Below, in pieces: positions 1 through 7,268 of a DNA stretch of 7,611 nucleotides (positions are counted from its first letter, which is position 1; each line of letters starts with the position of its first letter). The stretch comes from Ignavibacteria bacterium UBA6688 (GTDB lineage Bacteria; Bacteroidota; Ignavibacteria; UBA10030). The stretch is taken from positions 1 to 7,611 of the forward strand of contig DKJQ01000161.1 in the NCBI GenBank assembly GCA_002454845.1. The letters run 5' to 3'. The position numbers were made by a program, and so were the translations under genes. The notes under the pieces were generated by a model, which searched no databases, was not told where the DNA came from, and saw nothing but the letters and a program-made list of their open reading frames with translations.

Positions 1-23
1 CAACAACAGCCAGGTCATCCCCT

Positions 24-2777
24 ATGGCATATTTCGACAACCATCCCAACCAATTCCGCCTGTTTTTCAGTTTGCTGGCGTCGGCCCTCTTGTTGCTGGC
101 GGTGGTTGCAGTGTACCGTGTCGCAAGCACACCGACCGATGAAAACCTGTTCACCAACCCCCCGTCCAGTCTTTATGTAACACAACCGATTCCCGGGGAA
201 GAAGAGACCATCCGCGCCGGGGATCTTCTCGTGGGGATCAATGGAAAAGCCGTCAGCGGTCCGGATGGGTTGCGGGCGGCATTGGAGAGCGTTCGGGGCT
301 CGACCGTCACGGTGAAAATTCATCGCCCGACGACGACGAGGCAGATGGAGCTCTACGCCGATCCAAATCAATTGCAAGGTGAGTTTTACCGGCGGCTTGA
401 CCCGACCGCCATGGTCATTGCCGTTACGGAGGGAGGCGCTTCGGATCGCGCGGGGATGCACGTGGGCGACTTCATCATGACGATCAATGGCCAGCGGTTT
501 AAGAACTCGCTGGATGCCGACCGCATCATGCGTGAAGGGCAGGTTGGGAAAGCGATTGCGTATGAGGTGCTGCGCAACAACGAAGTCGTAACACTCCATG
601 TCGCGCTGGCGACCTTCGGCATGCCGATCGCGTCGTTTGCGATGACGGTCTCCGGCCTGCTGATATTCTTCTCTGGGGTCTTTTTCGGGTTGGTGCGGCC
701 CCGGTTTGCAGCGGCGAGGTTGAGCGGCCTTGCCTACCTCTCGATTGGCTTTTTTGCCATGATAATTTTGAACTCGCGCGCCGGATTAGTAACAGGCCCA
801 TTCGATGTGATTCGAAACGGCGCCTTGTTGTTGACATTTTTTCTGGCCTTCCCTTTTTCGTTTCACTCTTCCCATTATTTTCCCAAAGAACGCCCCGAGC
901 TGATCGAACGACGCTGGATCCGGATCACCGCCTATCTTCTCGCCGGTCTTTGCCTGGCGGTGGTAGCCACCCTCGGCAACGCCGGGTTCTTTATCGGCAT
1001 TGTCGGGATGTCGGCGTATCTGGGAATTGTCTCGTTTGTGTTGAGGAAGAAGACCTCGCCGGAGTATAAACGCATGAACCGGGCTATGCGTTACGCCTCC
1101 CTGTTTACCGGGATTGGTTCATTCCTGTTCGGCATGTCGCTTGTGTTTTTTAACCAGGGACAAAATGCCGGATTCATCGGGTTGTTCGTTGTTGCTATCC
1201 CACTAGCTCAGTGGTATACCGTCGGACGGTACCGCCTCCTCGACCTCAATTTGCGCGTCCGGCGTAATGTGCAATACATCATCGTCACAGCCTTGTGGGG
1301 GATTCTTCTTGCCGCGCTGGCCATTCAAATCCTGATGATGTTTCAGGGGATGAAACTCCCGATCCCCAACATCCATTTTTCGGCAACCTCCATCGAGGTT
1401 CTCGAATCGCCGCTCAGCCACGAGCAGCAAATTTGGTATGAAAAGGGAATCCTCATGCTCCTCGCCGTGGTGACGGCTTCCGGTGCATGGCGTGTTGCCC
1501 GCGGCGGCCAAACGGTGATCGATAAGAAATTCTACCGGGCGCGGTATGACTACCGGCGGGCCGCAGCGGAGCTTTCAGAAATGATGGCAACGAAACTGAC
1601 GATGGTCGATCTCGCACGGGGGATGGTGGAGAAGCTTTCGGAGTTGATGCAGTTAAAAAGAGTCGGCGTGTTGTTCTTTCGGGACCAGAAGGTCTGTTGT
1701 TGCCAGGAGGCGCATGGCTTCGATGGGGCGGAGTGGAGGGCTTTTTGCCTCCGGAAGGAAGCGGGAATTGCCGAAGCGATACGGGAATTCAAAGGTGTGT
1801 TCAGCGTCGACTATCTTCCTCCGGAGATCAAGACAGAGTTTCGTGATCAGGAATTCCATCATGTGGTCCCCATCCGTTCCAAGGATCAGCTCGTCGGAGC
1901 CCTGTTGGTGGGGGAAAAACTGTCCGAGGCGACCTTTCACAACGAGGACCTAGCGTTTCTTTCCTCCGCGGCACGACAGGCTTCGGTGGCAATCGAGAAC
2001 GCGTTCCTGTACGAAGAACTCGCCGAGCAGGAACGGATGAAGCATGAGCTGGCGATCGCACGGCAGATCCAGATGGCTTCACTTCCCCAGCAAACGCCCA
2101 AGATTGAGGGACTCGACATCGCCGGCAGCTCCGTCCCGGCGCTTGAAGTCGGGGGGGATTACTTCGATTATCTCAATGGTGACCCGAAGAAGCTGACGGT
2201 GATCGTGGGCGACGTCAGCGGAAAGGGAACCTCCGCGGCGCTCTATATGTCCAAGGTCCAGGGAATCCTTCGCTCGCTTCACCAGTTCGGGCTAACGCCG
2301 AAGGAGCTGTTTGTCCGGACGAACAAACTGCTCTGCCAGGACATGGAGAAGAAGTCGTTCGTGACGGCGATCGGTGGGTTCTTCACGCCGGGTGAAAAGC
2401 AGTTGATCCTCGCGCGGGCAGGGCATCTCCCACTGTACTATTATGATGCCGAAAAAGCAGTCGTCGAGCGAATTACTCCAAAGGGTCTCGGACTGGGGCT
2501 GGAGGCCGCTCATCTTTTTTCTTCGGAACTGGAAGAACGGGTTGTCCGGTATCACGCGAACGACGTTTTTATGTTTGTGAGTGACGGCATTACGGAAGCG
2601 GAGGGGGAAAACGGCGGACAGTTTGGAGAGGAAAGTCTGATGGAACATCTTCGGGCCTCGGCAGGTCGTCCCGCGGAAGAAATCCTGAAGAGTCTTCTCG
2701 CCGCCGTCCAATCCTTTGCCAACGGCAAGGAGCAACATGACGACCAAACGGTGGTGGTGGTGAAAGCCGTTGGGTGA
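24..2777 (+). CDS. PDZ-membrane-GAF-SpoIIE family protein serine phosphatase
   Basis: This is a membrane-bound PP2C-type serine/threonine phosphatase that probably dephosphorylates an unknown cytoplasmic partner, such as an anti-sigma-antagonist-like protein. A short cytoplasmic N-terminus leads into TM1 (about 11-33). Two PDZ-like domains follow, one at about 55-110 (AGDLLVGINGK) and one at about 128-195 (GASDRAGMHVGDFIMTINGQ), placed in the periplasm by topology. About nine more helices lie between 203 and 490. YRLLDLNLRVRR (403-414) and DKKFYRARYDY (500-510) are typical linkers of 7TM/GAF signalling proteins. A GAF domain spans about 525-665. The phosphatase domain (672-915) has GGDYFDY at 710-716, VGDVSGKG at 728-735, ARAGH at 797-801, SDG at 853-855 and DDQT at 906-909, so the acidic metal ligands are present and it should be active. 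CAGG at 11-14 is a weak ribosome site for this ATG. No in-frame stop precedes it in the window, so a start further upstream cannot be excluded. Substrate and ligand are unknown. Confidence 0.93.
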   Translation: MAYFDNHPNQFRLFFSLLASALLLLAVVAVYRVASTPTDENLFTNPPSSLYVTQPIPGEEETIRAGDLLVGINGKAVSGPDGLRAALESVRGSTVTVKIHRPTTTRQMELYADPNQLQGEFYRRLDPTAMVIAVTEGGASDRAGMHVGDFIMTINGQRFKNSLDADRIMREGQVGKAIAYEVLRNNEVVTLHVALATFGMPIASFAMTVSGLLIFFSGVFFGLVRPRFAAARLSGLAYLSIGFFAMIILNSRAGLVTGPFDVIRNGALLLTFFLAFPFSFHSSHYFPKERPELIERRWIRITAYLLAGLCLAVVATLGNAGFFIGIVGMSAYLGIVSFVLRKKTSPEYKRMNRAMRYASLFTGIGSFLFGMSLVFFNQGQNAGFIGLFVVAIPLAQWYTVGRYRLLDLNLRVRRNVQYIIVTALWGILLAALAIQILMMFQGMKLPIPNIHFSATSIEVLESPLSHEQQIWYEKGILMLLAVVTASGAWRVARGGQTVIDKKFYRARYDYRRAAAELSEMMATKLTMVDLARGMVEKLSELMQLKRVGVLFFRDQKVCCCQEAHGFDGAEWRAFCLRKEAGIAEAIREFKGVFSVDYLPPEIKTEFRDQEFHHVVPIRSKDQLVGALLVGEKLSEATFHNEDLAFLSSAARQASVAIENAFLYEELAEQERMKHELAIARQIQMASLPQQTPKIEGLDIAGSSVPALEVGGDYFDYLNGDPKKLTVIVGDVSGKGTSAALYMSKVQGILRSLHQFGLTPKELFVRTNKLLCQDMEKKSFVTAIGGFFTPGEKQLILARAGHLPLYYYDAEKAVVERITPKGLGLGLEAAHLFSSELEERVVRYHANDVFMFVSDGITEAEGENGGQFGEESLMEHLRASAGRPAEEILKSLLAAVQSFANGKEQHDDQTVVVVKAVG

Positions 2778-2821
2778 AGGTTTCCTTCATCGGAGCACAA
2801 TCCGGGAGAAGGAAACCTTCA
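2775..2821. terminator. Symmetrical hairpin between convergent genes, likely bidirectional terminator
   Basis: Two perfectly complementary 14-nt arms (2775-2788 and 2808-2821, GAAGGTTTCC against GGAAACCTTC at the core) are extended inside by a second short stem (CGGA 2791-2794 with TCCG 2801-2804) and a six-base loop. The 5' arm begins in the stop codon of the phosphatase gene, and the hairpin ends 43 bp from the batE stop. Its position between converging genes fits a terminator serving both strands. No T-tract follows on either strand, so it may work only as an RNA 3'-end barrier or with Rho. The remaining intergenic bases (2822-2864) show nothing recognisable. Confidence 0.6.
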
Positions 2822-2864
2822 ACCGCGTAACTGTCGTTGTGCAGATTTATCGATCCCCGTAATT

Positions 2865-3632
2865 CTATATCCTCTCACACTCCTGCGACCGGATCCACCC
2901 GATCTTTCCATCGGCCAAAGCGATCTTCACCCACTCGCCGAGCAGATCGCCAACCATTACCTTCAACCCCTCGTGAATCACAAACGCATCAACACTTTGC
3001 GTATCGGGAGAAGTCTTGGCTGTTGCAATAGGGGAGGTGATGATGGCGTCATTCCGGGATTGCAATTCAAGGTACTGTGTGATCACGAGTCCTCCGAGAG
3101 GGAGGAGGAGCAACCCGGTGCTCAACGTCAACCATCGCGCGATTCTGAGGATGGTGTCATGGGAGAGAAGATAGAAAAGCGCAAGCGACCCGAAAAAGAG
3201 GACCCAGCAAATCAAGAAAACACGGAATGATGTCTGAAGAGGAAAGAGAGAGGAAACCGAGCGGTGCCACTGAAGAAAGAAAAGCTCCGGCAAAGCATCG
3301 ATCCGGTCGAGAGTCCTGAGGTTGGCGAGGTCGAGGTTGTGCCGGATCTCGGGATCACCGGGGGCAAGCCGGCGGGCCCGCTCATAAGCGAGAATGGCCG
3401 GCGCGATCCGGCCCATCCGATAGTACGTGTTGCCGAGATTGAAATAGAGCTCGGGGCTGGCCACGCCCTCCCCGAGGATTGCTTCGTACGCCTCTGCAGC
3501 CTGAGCGAAAGCGCCGTTGCGGTACAATTCGTTCGCACGTTCAAATTGGAGCGTTGGCGTCTGCGCCACAGCGCATTGCACCAGCATTCCCATCATCACT
3601 AATTGTAATACCCGCCGCATGAAACGCGTCAT
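2865..3632 (-). CDS. batE: BatE-like TPR and SH3 domain membrane protein
   Basis: This is probably the terminal component of the Bat envelope complex, a TPR adaptor that binds partner proteins. The 255-residue product starts with a signal peptide (hydrophobic 8-19, AVA|Q cleavage at about 23/24). Two TPR-like repeats follow (about 26-59 and 60-93, with FNLGNTYYRMGRIAPAILAYERARRLAPGD diagnostic of the second). Two membrane helices lie at about 135-157 and 164-186. The C-terminal SH3-like domain (about 195-253) has the pattern VMVGDLLGEWVKIALADGKIGWI. The order signal, TPR, two TMs, SH3 matches BatE-type proteins. The start codon overlaps the batD stop as ATGA (3629-3632). The weak ribosome site upstream (AAAAGAAC) suggests translation depends on coupling to batD. 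An in-frame ATG at residue 5 is an alternative start. C20 lies in the signal region, but the sequence before it is LVQ, a poor lipobox. The gene symbol rests on domain order and operon position. Confidence 0.85.
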   Translation of the reverse strand: MTRFMRRVLQLVMMGMLVQCAVAQTPTLQFERANELYRNGAFAQAAEAYEAILGEGVASPELYFNLGNTYYRMGRIAPAILAYERARRLAPGDPEIRHNLDLANLRTLDRIDALPELFFLQWHRSVSSLFPLQTSFRVFLICWVLFFGSLALFYLLSHDTILRIARWLTLSTGLLLLPLGGLVITQYLELQSRNDAIITSPIATAKTSPDTQSVDAFVIHEGLKVMVGDLLGEWVKIALADGKIGWIRSQECERI

Positions 3633-5446
3633 GTTCTTTTGCTGTACGATTTCTCAATTGCATTGATGGCCTGCGCCGTCCCCTCAAGCAACTCCTGCCG
3701 TGAAGTCTTGGTATCTGCCGACGGGGCGAAACGGGCGTATTCAGCCCGTTCGAGGCATGATTTTACGCCAACCACCGTCTCCGACGGAACACTCCCTCTC
3801 TCCAGCGCGTTCAGCGCCTCATCGATCGTAAACGACGCCTTGGAGATATGAAGTTTGTCCTCCAGGTAACCCGTGAGCGCCCGGGCGACTTCGGCGTGGT
3901 AGCTCTCTGTATTTCCCTGCGCCAGGAGCTTCTTTGCCTGCTTCAGGCGTCTGGTCGCCTCCTTCCCGGCTTTTTCAAAGCGAAGCTTGCGAACATTGCC
4001 GGATATCTTCTCCACCCGTTTTCGATACACGAAGGCTCCGATGAACAGGAAGGGGGGGAGCACGAGGCCGAGAAGAACCATCCCCCCGGAGAGCGGCAAC
4101 CGATCGATTTCCCGCAAGTCTCCCGGAGAAAGTTTGATGAACCGGATATCATCACCCAACAGCCGGATGTCGCTCTTGGAAGCAATACTGGTCCCGGCCC
4201 CGACATCCCTTCCCGGCGTGATGGTCAATTCAAAGCGGGGTGAATGAAGTGAGGCATAACGGTTTCTCTCAAGATCATAGTACGTAAACGTGAACGGCTC
4301 GATGAACCGTTGTCCGGCGTTGCGCGGAATGAGGAGATATTCGGCAACCTTGCGGCCACGGATGATTCCGCCGTCGCGCGTAATTTCTTCTGAAACTTTT
4401 GGTTCGTACGCTTCTACGTCTGCGGGAAGCGTGGGTTTGGGGAGCGTCAACAGCTTTACGTTGCCCGAACCCGAGACGGTGATTTTCAATGTCACGGGAT
4501 CGCCGGTTTTCACTTCGTTATGATCCACCGTGGCAGTCATGATGAAGCGTCCGACCGCGCCGCTGAACCCCTCAGGAGCGTCCCCGGGGAGGGGATCAAC
4601 CGTGATGGTGAGGGCATTCGAGGAAAAATTTTGTTCGACGTTCTGGAGCCGGGAAAAGAAGGGATCGTTGAAGAACGCGTCGAATGGATCGTTGGTGCGG
4701 CGGCGTTGAAGCTGAACGGCACACCGGACCTCCAGCGGGGCAACAGTAAGCTTTCCGCTCTGCGTCGGAAACAGCGCTGTCTTGCGGATGATGGCGACCC
4801 GGTATTGTTTTCCGTCATGCATCTCCGTCGCGACGGCAGGCTGGCGCGGTTGTTCGATCTCTTCCGCCCAGAAACCCTGATACACCGGTGCCTTGGACAG
4901 ATCGTATCCACTCACCTGCACCCGAGTGTACAGTTTGTAGGTGATCGTAACCTGCTCCCCCTGCTTCACGCGCTGCTTGTCGGCCGTTGCGTGGATGAAG
5001 AGATTGTCGCCAATTTCCTGTGCCTCCTGCGGTGCTGTGGTCGGCTGTTGCTGTTGGGGCGAAGCCTGCGTGACCTCGATCCGGAGCGGTTGGGTGCGGA
5101 GGGTTGCGCCCCGGTATTCCACGGTGGCTGAAGCAATGGTATACTTTCCGGGTGTCCGCGCGTACACGGCGTAGGCATACGTGAGTGAACCACTGATCTG
5201 ACCGTTGACAATCTGAATGTTCGTGGAGGAGGAGGGTCCGCTAAGCACCACCAGTTGACCGAACTCGGGGGCTTTGAAGTTGCGGGCGCTGTTCACATCG
5301 GCGCCGGAGAGCGTAAATGAAACCTGGAACTGCTCGGTCGCTCCCACGGTGCTCCGATCGACGCTTGCAACAAAGGCGGGGTCCTGGGCAATGCCCGGGG
5401 TAACGGCCAGAACGATAAGGACGAAAGTGATAAGTTTTTTTTTCAT
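3629..5446 (-). CDS. batD: BatD family secreted/membrane protein
   Basis: BatD is a large single-pass protein of the Bat complex. Its enzymatic role, if any, is unknown. Numbering from the ATG at 5446 gives 605 residues: a signal peptide (MKKKLITFVLIVLAV, cleavage near 20-21, GIA|Q), a beta-rich extracytoplasmic region to about 450, one membrane helix at about 454-474 followed by YRKR (stop-transfer), and a helical cytoplasmic tail (about 490-605) rich in K, R, E and A. The family-like block NDPFDAFFNDPFF lies at about 252-264. A Q/P/T-rich linker (about 130-141) separates two Ig-like beta stretches. The frame can be extended two codons upstream to a TTG at 5452. I prefer the ATG because it overlaps the batB-batC stop as TAATG (5448-5444) and sits behind GGAGAGAG (5461-5454). 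Codons 2-4 form an A9 run on the coding strand. Downstream it overlaps batE by 4 bp. Family assignment is firm. Confidence 0.9.
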   Translation of the reverse strand: MKKKLITFVLIVLAVTPGIAQDPAFVASVDRSTVGATEQFQVSFTLSGADVNSARNFKAPEFGQLVVLSGPSSSTNIQIVNGQISGSLTYAYAVYARTPGKYTIASATVEYRGATLRTQPLRIEVTQASPQQQQPTTAPQEAQEIGDNLFIHATADKQRVKQGEQVTITYKLYTRVQVSGYDLSKAPVYQGFWAEEIEQPRQPAVATEMHDGKQYRVAIIRKTALFPTQSGKLTVAPLEVRCAVQLQRRRTNDPFDAFFNDPFFSRLQNVEQNFSSNALTITVDPLPGDAPEGFSGAVGRFIMTATVDHNEVKTGDPVTLKITVSGSGNVKLLTLPKPTLPADVEAYEPKVSEEITRDGGIIRGRKVAEYLLIPRNAGQRFIEPFTFTYYDLERNRYASLHSPRFELTITPGRDVGAGTSIASKSDIRLLGDDIRFIKLSPGDLREIDRLPLSGGMVLLGLVLPPFLFIGAFVYRKRVEKISGNVRKLRFEKAGKEATRRLKQAKKLLAQGNTESYHAEVARALTGYLEDKLHISKASFTIDEALNALERGSVPSETVVGVKSCLERAEYARFAPSADTKTSRQELLEGTAQAINAIEKSYSKRT

Positions 5447-5461
5447 TACCAATCTCTCTCC
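5444..5461 (-). promoter_or_regulatory. Ribosome binding site and TAATG stop-start overlap for batD
   Basis: On the - strand GGAGAGAG (5461-5454) precedes the ATG at 5446-5444 by about 7 bases. The upstream gene's TAA (5448-5446) shares one base with that ATG. This favours the ATG over the TTG at 5452, which would lie too close to the purine-rich site. It also implies translational coupling of batD to batB-batC. Confidence 0.7.
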
Positions 5462-7212
5462 ACTTTTACACGAGGCCCCTGGCGCTTCCGGAGTTTCTTT
5501 TGCAGTTCTTTTTCATTGTTGCGTAAGGCTTGCAGAATTTGCTCCGCCTGCTCTTTCGGCATCTGGTTCCGCTGTTGCTGAGCCTGCTGTTGCTTTGTTT
5601 GGTCCTGCTTTGCATCCTGCGGCTGGGGCTGTTGTTGTTGCTGCTGCTGATCCTTCTTCTGGTCCTGCTGTTGCTGGTTTTGTTGCTGGTCCTGATTCTG
5701 ATCTTTTTGCTGGTCTTTGTTGTCTTTTTGTTGATCGTTCTTCTGTTGCTGCTGTTTCTCTTGATCTTTCAGTTTGTCCACAGCAAGCTGGTAGTTATAA
5801 CGCGTGTCGTCATCCGTCGGGTTCAACCGCAGGGCCTGCTTATAGGCTTCGATGCTCTCCTTAATTTTTCCTCCCTTGAACAATGAGTTCCCCAGATTAT
5901 GGTATGCCGTCGCCTGGTCGGTAGGTGACGTGGCGGCTGCAATGGAAGCGTTGAAGGTGCGCCCCGCCTCGTCGAACCGGTCCTGTTTGTAATAGGCATT
6001 CCCGACGTTGAAACGGGCTTCGCGCGAAACCGGATCTTTCTCCAATGCTTTTTTGTACTCGACCTCCGCGTCTGGGAAGCGGTTCTTCTCGTAGTGGTGA
6101 TTGCCGTCGCTCACGTGGGAACGGACGGTCTGCCCGGTTGCCGCGGCGGTGAATGCCATCGTGACAATCAACATCCTGGTCGCCGGGATCAATTTCATTA
6201 ATCGCGCCATAAGTCTTCCCCTCCGTTCACTCAGTAACACTTCGAGAATCAGGAGCAGGATGGCCAGAGCGAGCGGATAGTGAAACTGGTCCTCGTACCC
6301 GGTCACCTGGAGCGATCCCATCTCCGTTTTTTGAAGAGTTGCAAGTTCATTGAAAATTTCGTCTATCTCGTTTCCGCCGCTGGTTGCCCGCAGGTAAGTT
6401 CCGTCGGTGGAGAGAGCGATCTGTTGAAGGGCCGTTTCATCCAGTTTCGTCAACACGATGCTCCCGGCGCGGTCGCGTTTATAGTCGGTTCGCGCCCCGC
6501 CCTGGTAGATGGGGATCGGTCCACCCTCCGTTGTTCCCATGCCCACAGTGTACACCCGCACACCGGCCTCCTTCGCCTTGCCGATAGGTCCGGCGAGATC
6601 CCCTTCCGTATTCTCCCCGTCGCTCACGACAATAATAACCTTTTGCGTCGGGAGATCGGTCCGGAACGAGTCGAGCGCCTTTTCGATCGCGCCTCCGATC
6701 ATCGTCCCCGGCGTTGGTACCGATTCCACATCCACCGCGCTTATAAACAAATCGGCTGCGGAATAGTCCGCCGTCAGAGGGAATTGTACGAAGGCCTCAC
6801 CGGCGAACACGATGAGTCCCACACGATCCCCCTCAAGCTTGCGCAACAACGCAGAAACATCCCGTTTGGCTTTGTCAAGCCGGCTGGGACGGATGTCTTC
6901 CGACTTCATGCTCAGCGAAACATCAAGCGCGACGAAGACATCGATTCCCTCACGCTTCACTTCCTCGAGCCGGGTGCCGACCTGCGGATTGGCTGCAGCC
7001 AGGATAAGCAAAGCAAGGGCAACGAGCAATAACGATTGCTTGAGTGCGCGTTTTGCAGTACTTCCGTCCGGCACAAGACCAGCTATCTGGGACCGGTCGA
7101 TAAACCGTCCCAACAGCACGATCCTCCTTCGGTGAAACAGGATGAACGCGACCGCGAGCACGGGGATGGCCCACAGCGCCCAAAGATAGTCAGGATGTGC
7201 GAAACGAAGCAT
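5446..7212 (-). CDS. BatB-BatC fusion: VWA domain protein joined to TPR protein
   Basis: The first half is BatB-like. TM1 (about 8-26) is followed by HRRR, TM2 spans about 59-75, and a von Willebrand A domain follows (about 88-295) with an intact MIDAS: D97-x-S99-x-S101, T170 in TPGTMIGGAI, and D198 in VVSDGEN. TM3 is at about 312-328. The second half is BatC-like: a signal-peptide-like segment (335-361, ending AAATGQ), three TPR repeats (about 366-394, 398-427 and 435-466), a tract of 37 glutamines in 67 residues (484-550), and a C-terminus MPKEQAEQILQALRNNEKE ending in DW, resembling BatC tails. Positive charges after TM1 and TM3 place the VWA and the TPRs outside the inner membrane. BatB and BatC are often separate proteins of about 330 and 250 residues. 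Here they share one frame, although a full translation signal survives at the joint (6224-6208). A modest AAGAG (7223-7219) lies 6 bases before the start. The gene is coupled to batD by TAATG. The VWA domain likely recruits partners in a metal-dependent way (inference). Confidence 0.9.
   Translation of the reverse strand: MLRFAHPDYLWALWAIPVLAVAFILFHRRRIVLLGRFIDRSQIAGLVPDGSTAKRALKQSLLLVALALLILAAANPQVGTRLEEVKREGIDVFVALDVSLSMKSEDIRPSRLDKAKRDVSALLRKLEGDRVGLIVFAGEAFVQFPLTADYSAADLFISAVDVESVPTPGTMIGGAIEKALDSFRTDLPTQKVIIVVSDGENTEGDLAGPIGKAKEAGVRVYTVGMGTTEGGPIPIYQGGARTDYKRDRAGSIVLTKLDETALQQIALSTDGTYLRATSGGNEIDEIFNELATLQKTEMGSLQVTGYEDQFHYPLALAILLLILEVLLSERRGRLMARLMKLIPATRMLIVTMAFTAAATGQTVRSHVSDGNHHYEKNRFPDAEVEYKKALEKDPVSREARFNVGNAYYKQDRFDEAGRTFNASIAAATSPTDQATAYHNLGNSLFKGGKIKESIEAYKQALRLNPTDDDTRYNYQLAVDKLKDQEKQQQQKNDQQKDNKDQQKDQNQDQQQNQQQQDQKKDQQQQQQQPQPQDAKQDQTKQQQAQQQRNQMPKEQAEQILQALRNNEKELQKKLRKRQGPRVKVERDW
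5563..5763 (-). repeat. Gln/Lys/Asp low-complexity tract in the BatC part
   Basis: Residues 484-550 of the fused protein contain 37 Gln among 67 residues, with Lys, Asp and Asn making up most of the rest. At DNA level this is a biased run of CAG, CAA, AAG and GAC codons (CTG/TTG-rich on the + strand). BatC-type proteins commonly have such a hydrophilic, probably disordered linker between the TPRs and the conserved C-terminal tail. Near-repetitive triplets make it prone to length change and to alignment artefacts. Confidence 0.8.
6208..6224 (-). promoter_or_regulatory. Internal Shine-Dalgarno and ATG for a possible separate BatC
   Basis: Inside the fused gene the - strand reads GGAGGGG (6224-6218), seven bases of spacer, then ATG (6210-6208, Met335). 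It is the strongest ribosome binding site visible in the window. The ATG opens a signal-peptide-like sequence (MARLMKL..., hydrophobic 347-358, then AAATGQ) leading into the TPR region. Initiation here would give a free BatC of 254 residues ending at 5446. The SD bases are also read as the Glu-Arg-Arg-Gly codons just after BatB TM3. Confidence 0.65.
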
Positions 7213-7233
7213 GCGTTACTCTTAATAATAAGC

Positions 7234-7268
7234 GGTCAGCAGTCAGCTATCAGCTGTCAGCTCGTAGC
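7234..7268. repeat. Heptad tandem repeat array NNTCAGC (GCTGAYN on - strand)
   Basis: Four consecutive 7-bp units, GGTCAGC, AGTCAGC, TATCAGC and TGTCAGC, run from 7234 to 7261, followed by a degenerate fifth unit TCGTAGC to 7268. On the - strand these read GCTGACA, GCTGATA, GCTGACT, GCTGACC. The array overlaps the last codons and the stop of the four-helix-bundle gene and ends 21 bp before the batB-batC start. From memory, short GCTGAYA-like arrays are common beside this type of gene in MAGs; I cannot verify that here. Confidence 0.75.

Noticed and set aside
15..599. 194-residue - strand frame opposite the phosphatase N-terminus
   Set aside because: It is contained within the PDZ-coding region of the phosphatase and has no supporting motif.
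3560..3632. Lipoprotein signal in the BatE-like protein (Cys20)
   Set aside because: The residues before Cys are L-V-Q. Gln at -1 does not fit a lipobox, and AVA|Q three residues later is a good signal peptidase I site.
4520..5131. 203-residue + strand open frame opposite batD
   Set aside because: It is fully contained in batD, whose signal peptide, NDPFF block and membrane helix are convincing. The antisense product has no recognisable pattern.
5530..5886. 118-residue + strand frame rich in leucine that looks like a membrane protein
   Set aside because: It is the reverse complement of the Gln-rich tract: CAG/CAA read backwards gives CTG/TTG (Leu). The hydrophobicity is an artefact.
6280..7032. 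250-residue + strand open frame opposite the VWA gene
   Set aside because: It lies entirely inside the batB-batC frame, shows no family motif or plausible domain, and the - strand frame carries an intact MIDAS and membrane segments. It is an antisense shadow in GC-rich coding DNA.
7234..7268. Possible CRISPR array
   Set aside because: The units are 7 bp and directly adjacent, with no spacers, and no cas gene is present.
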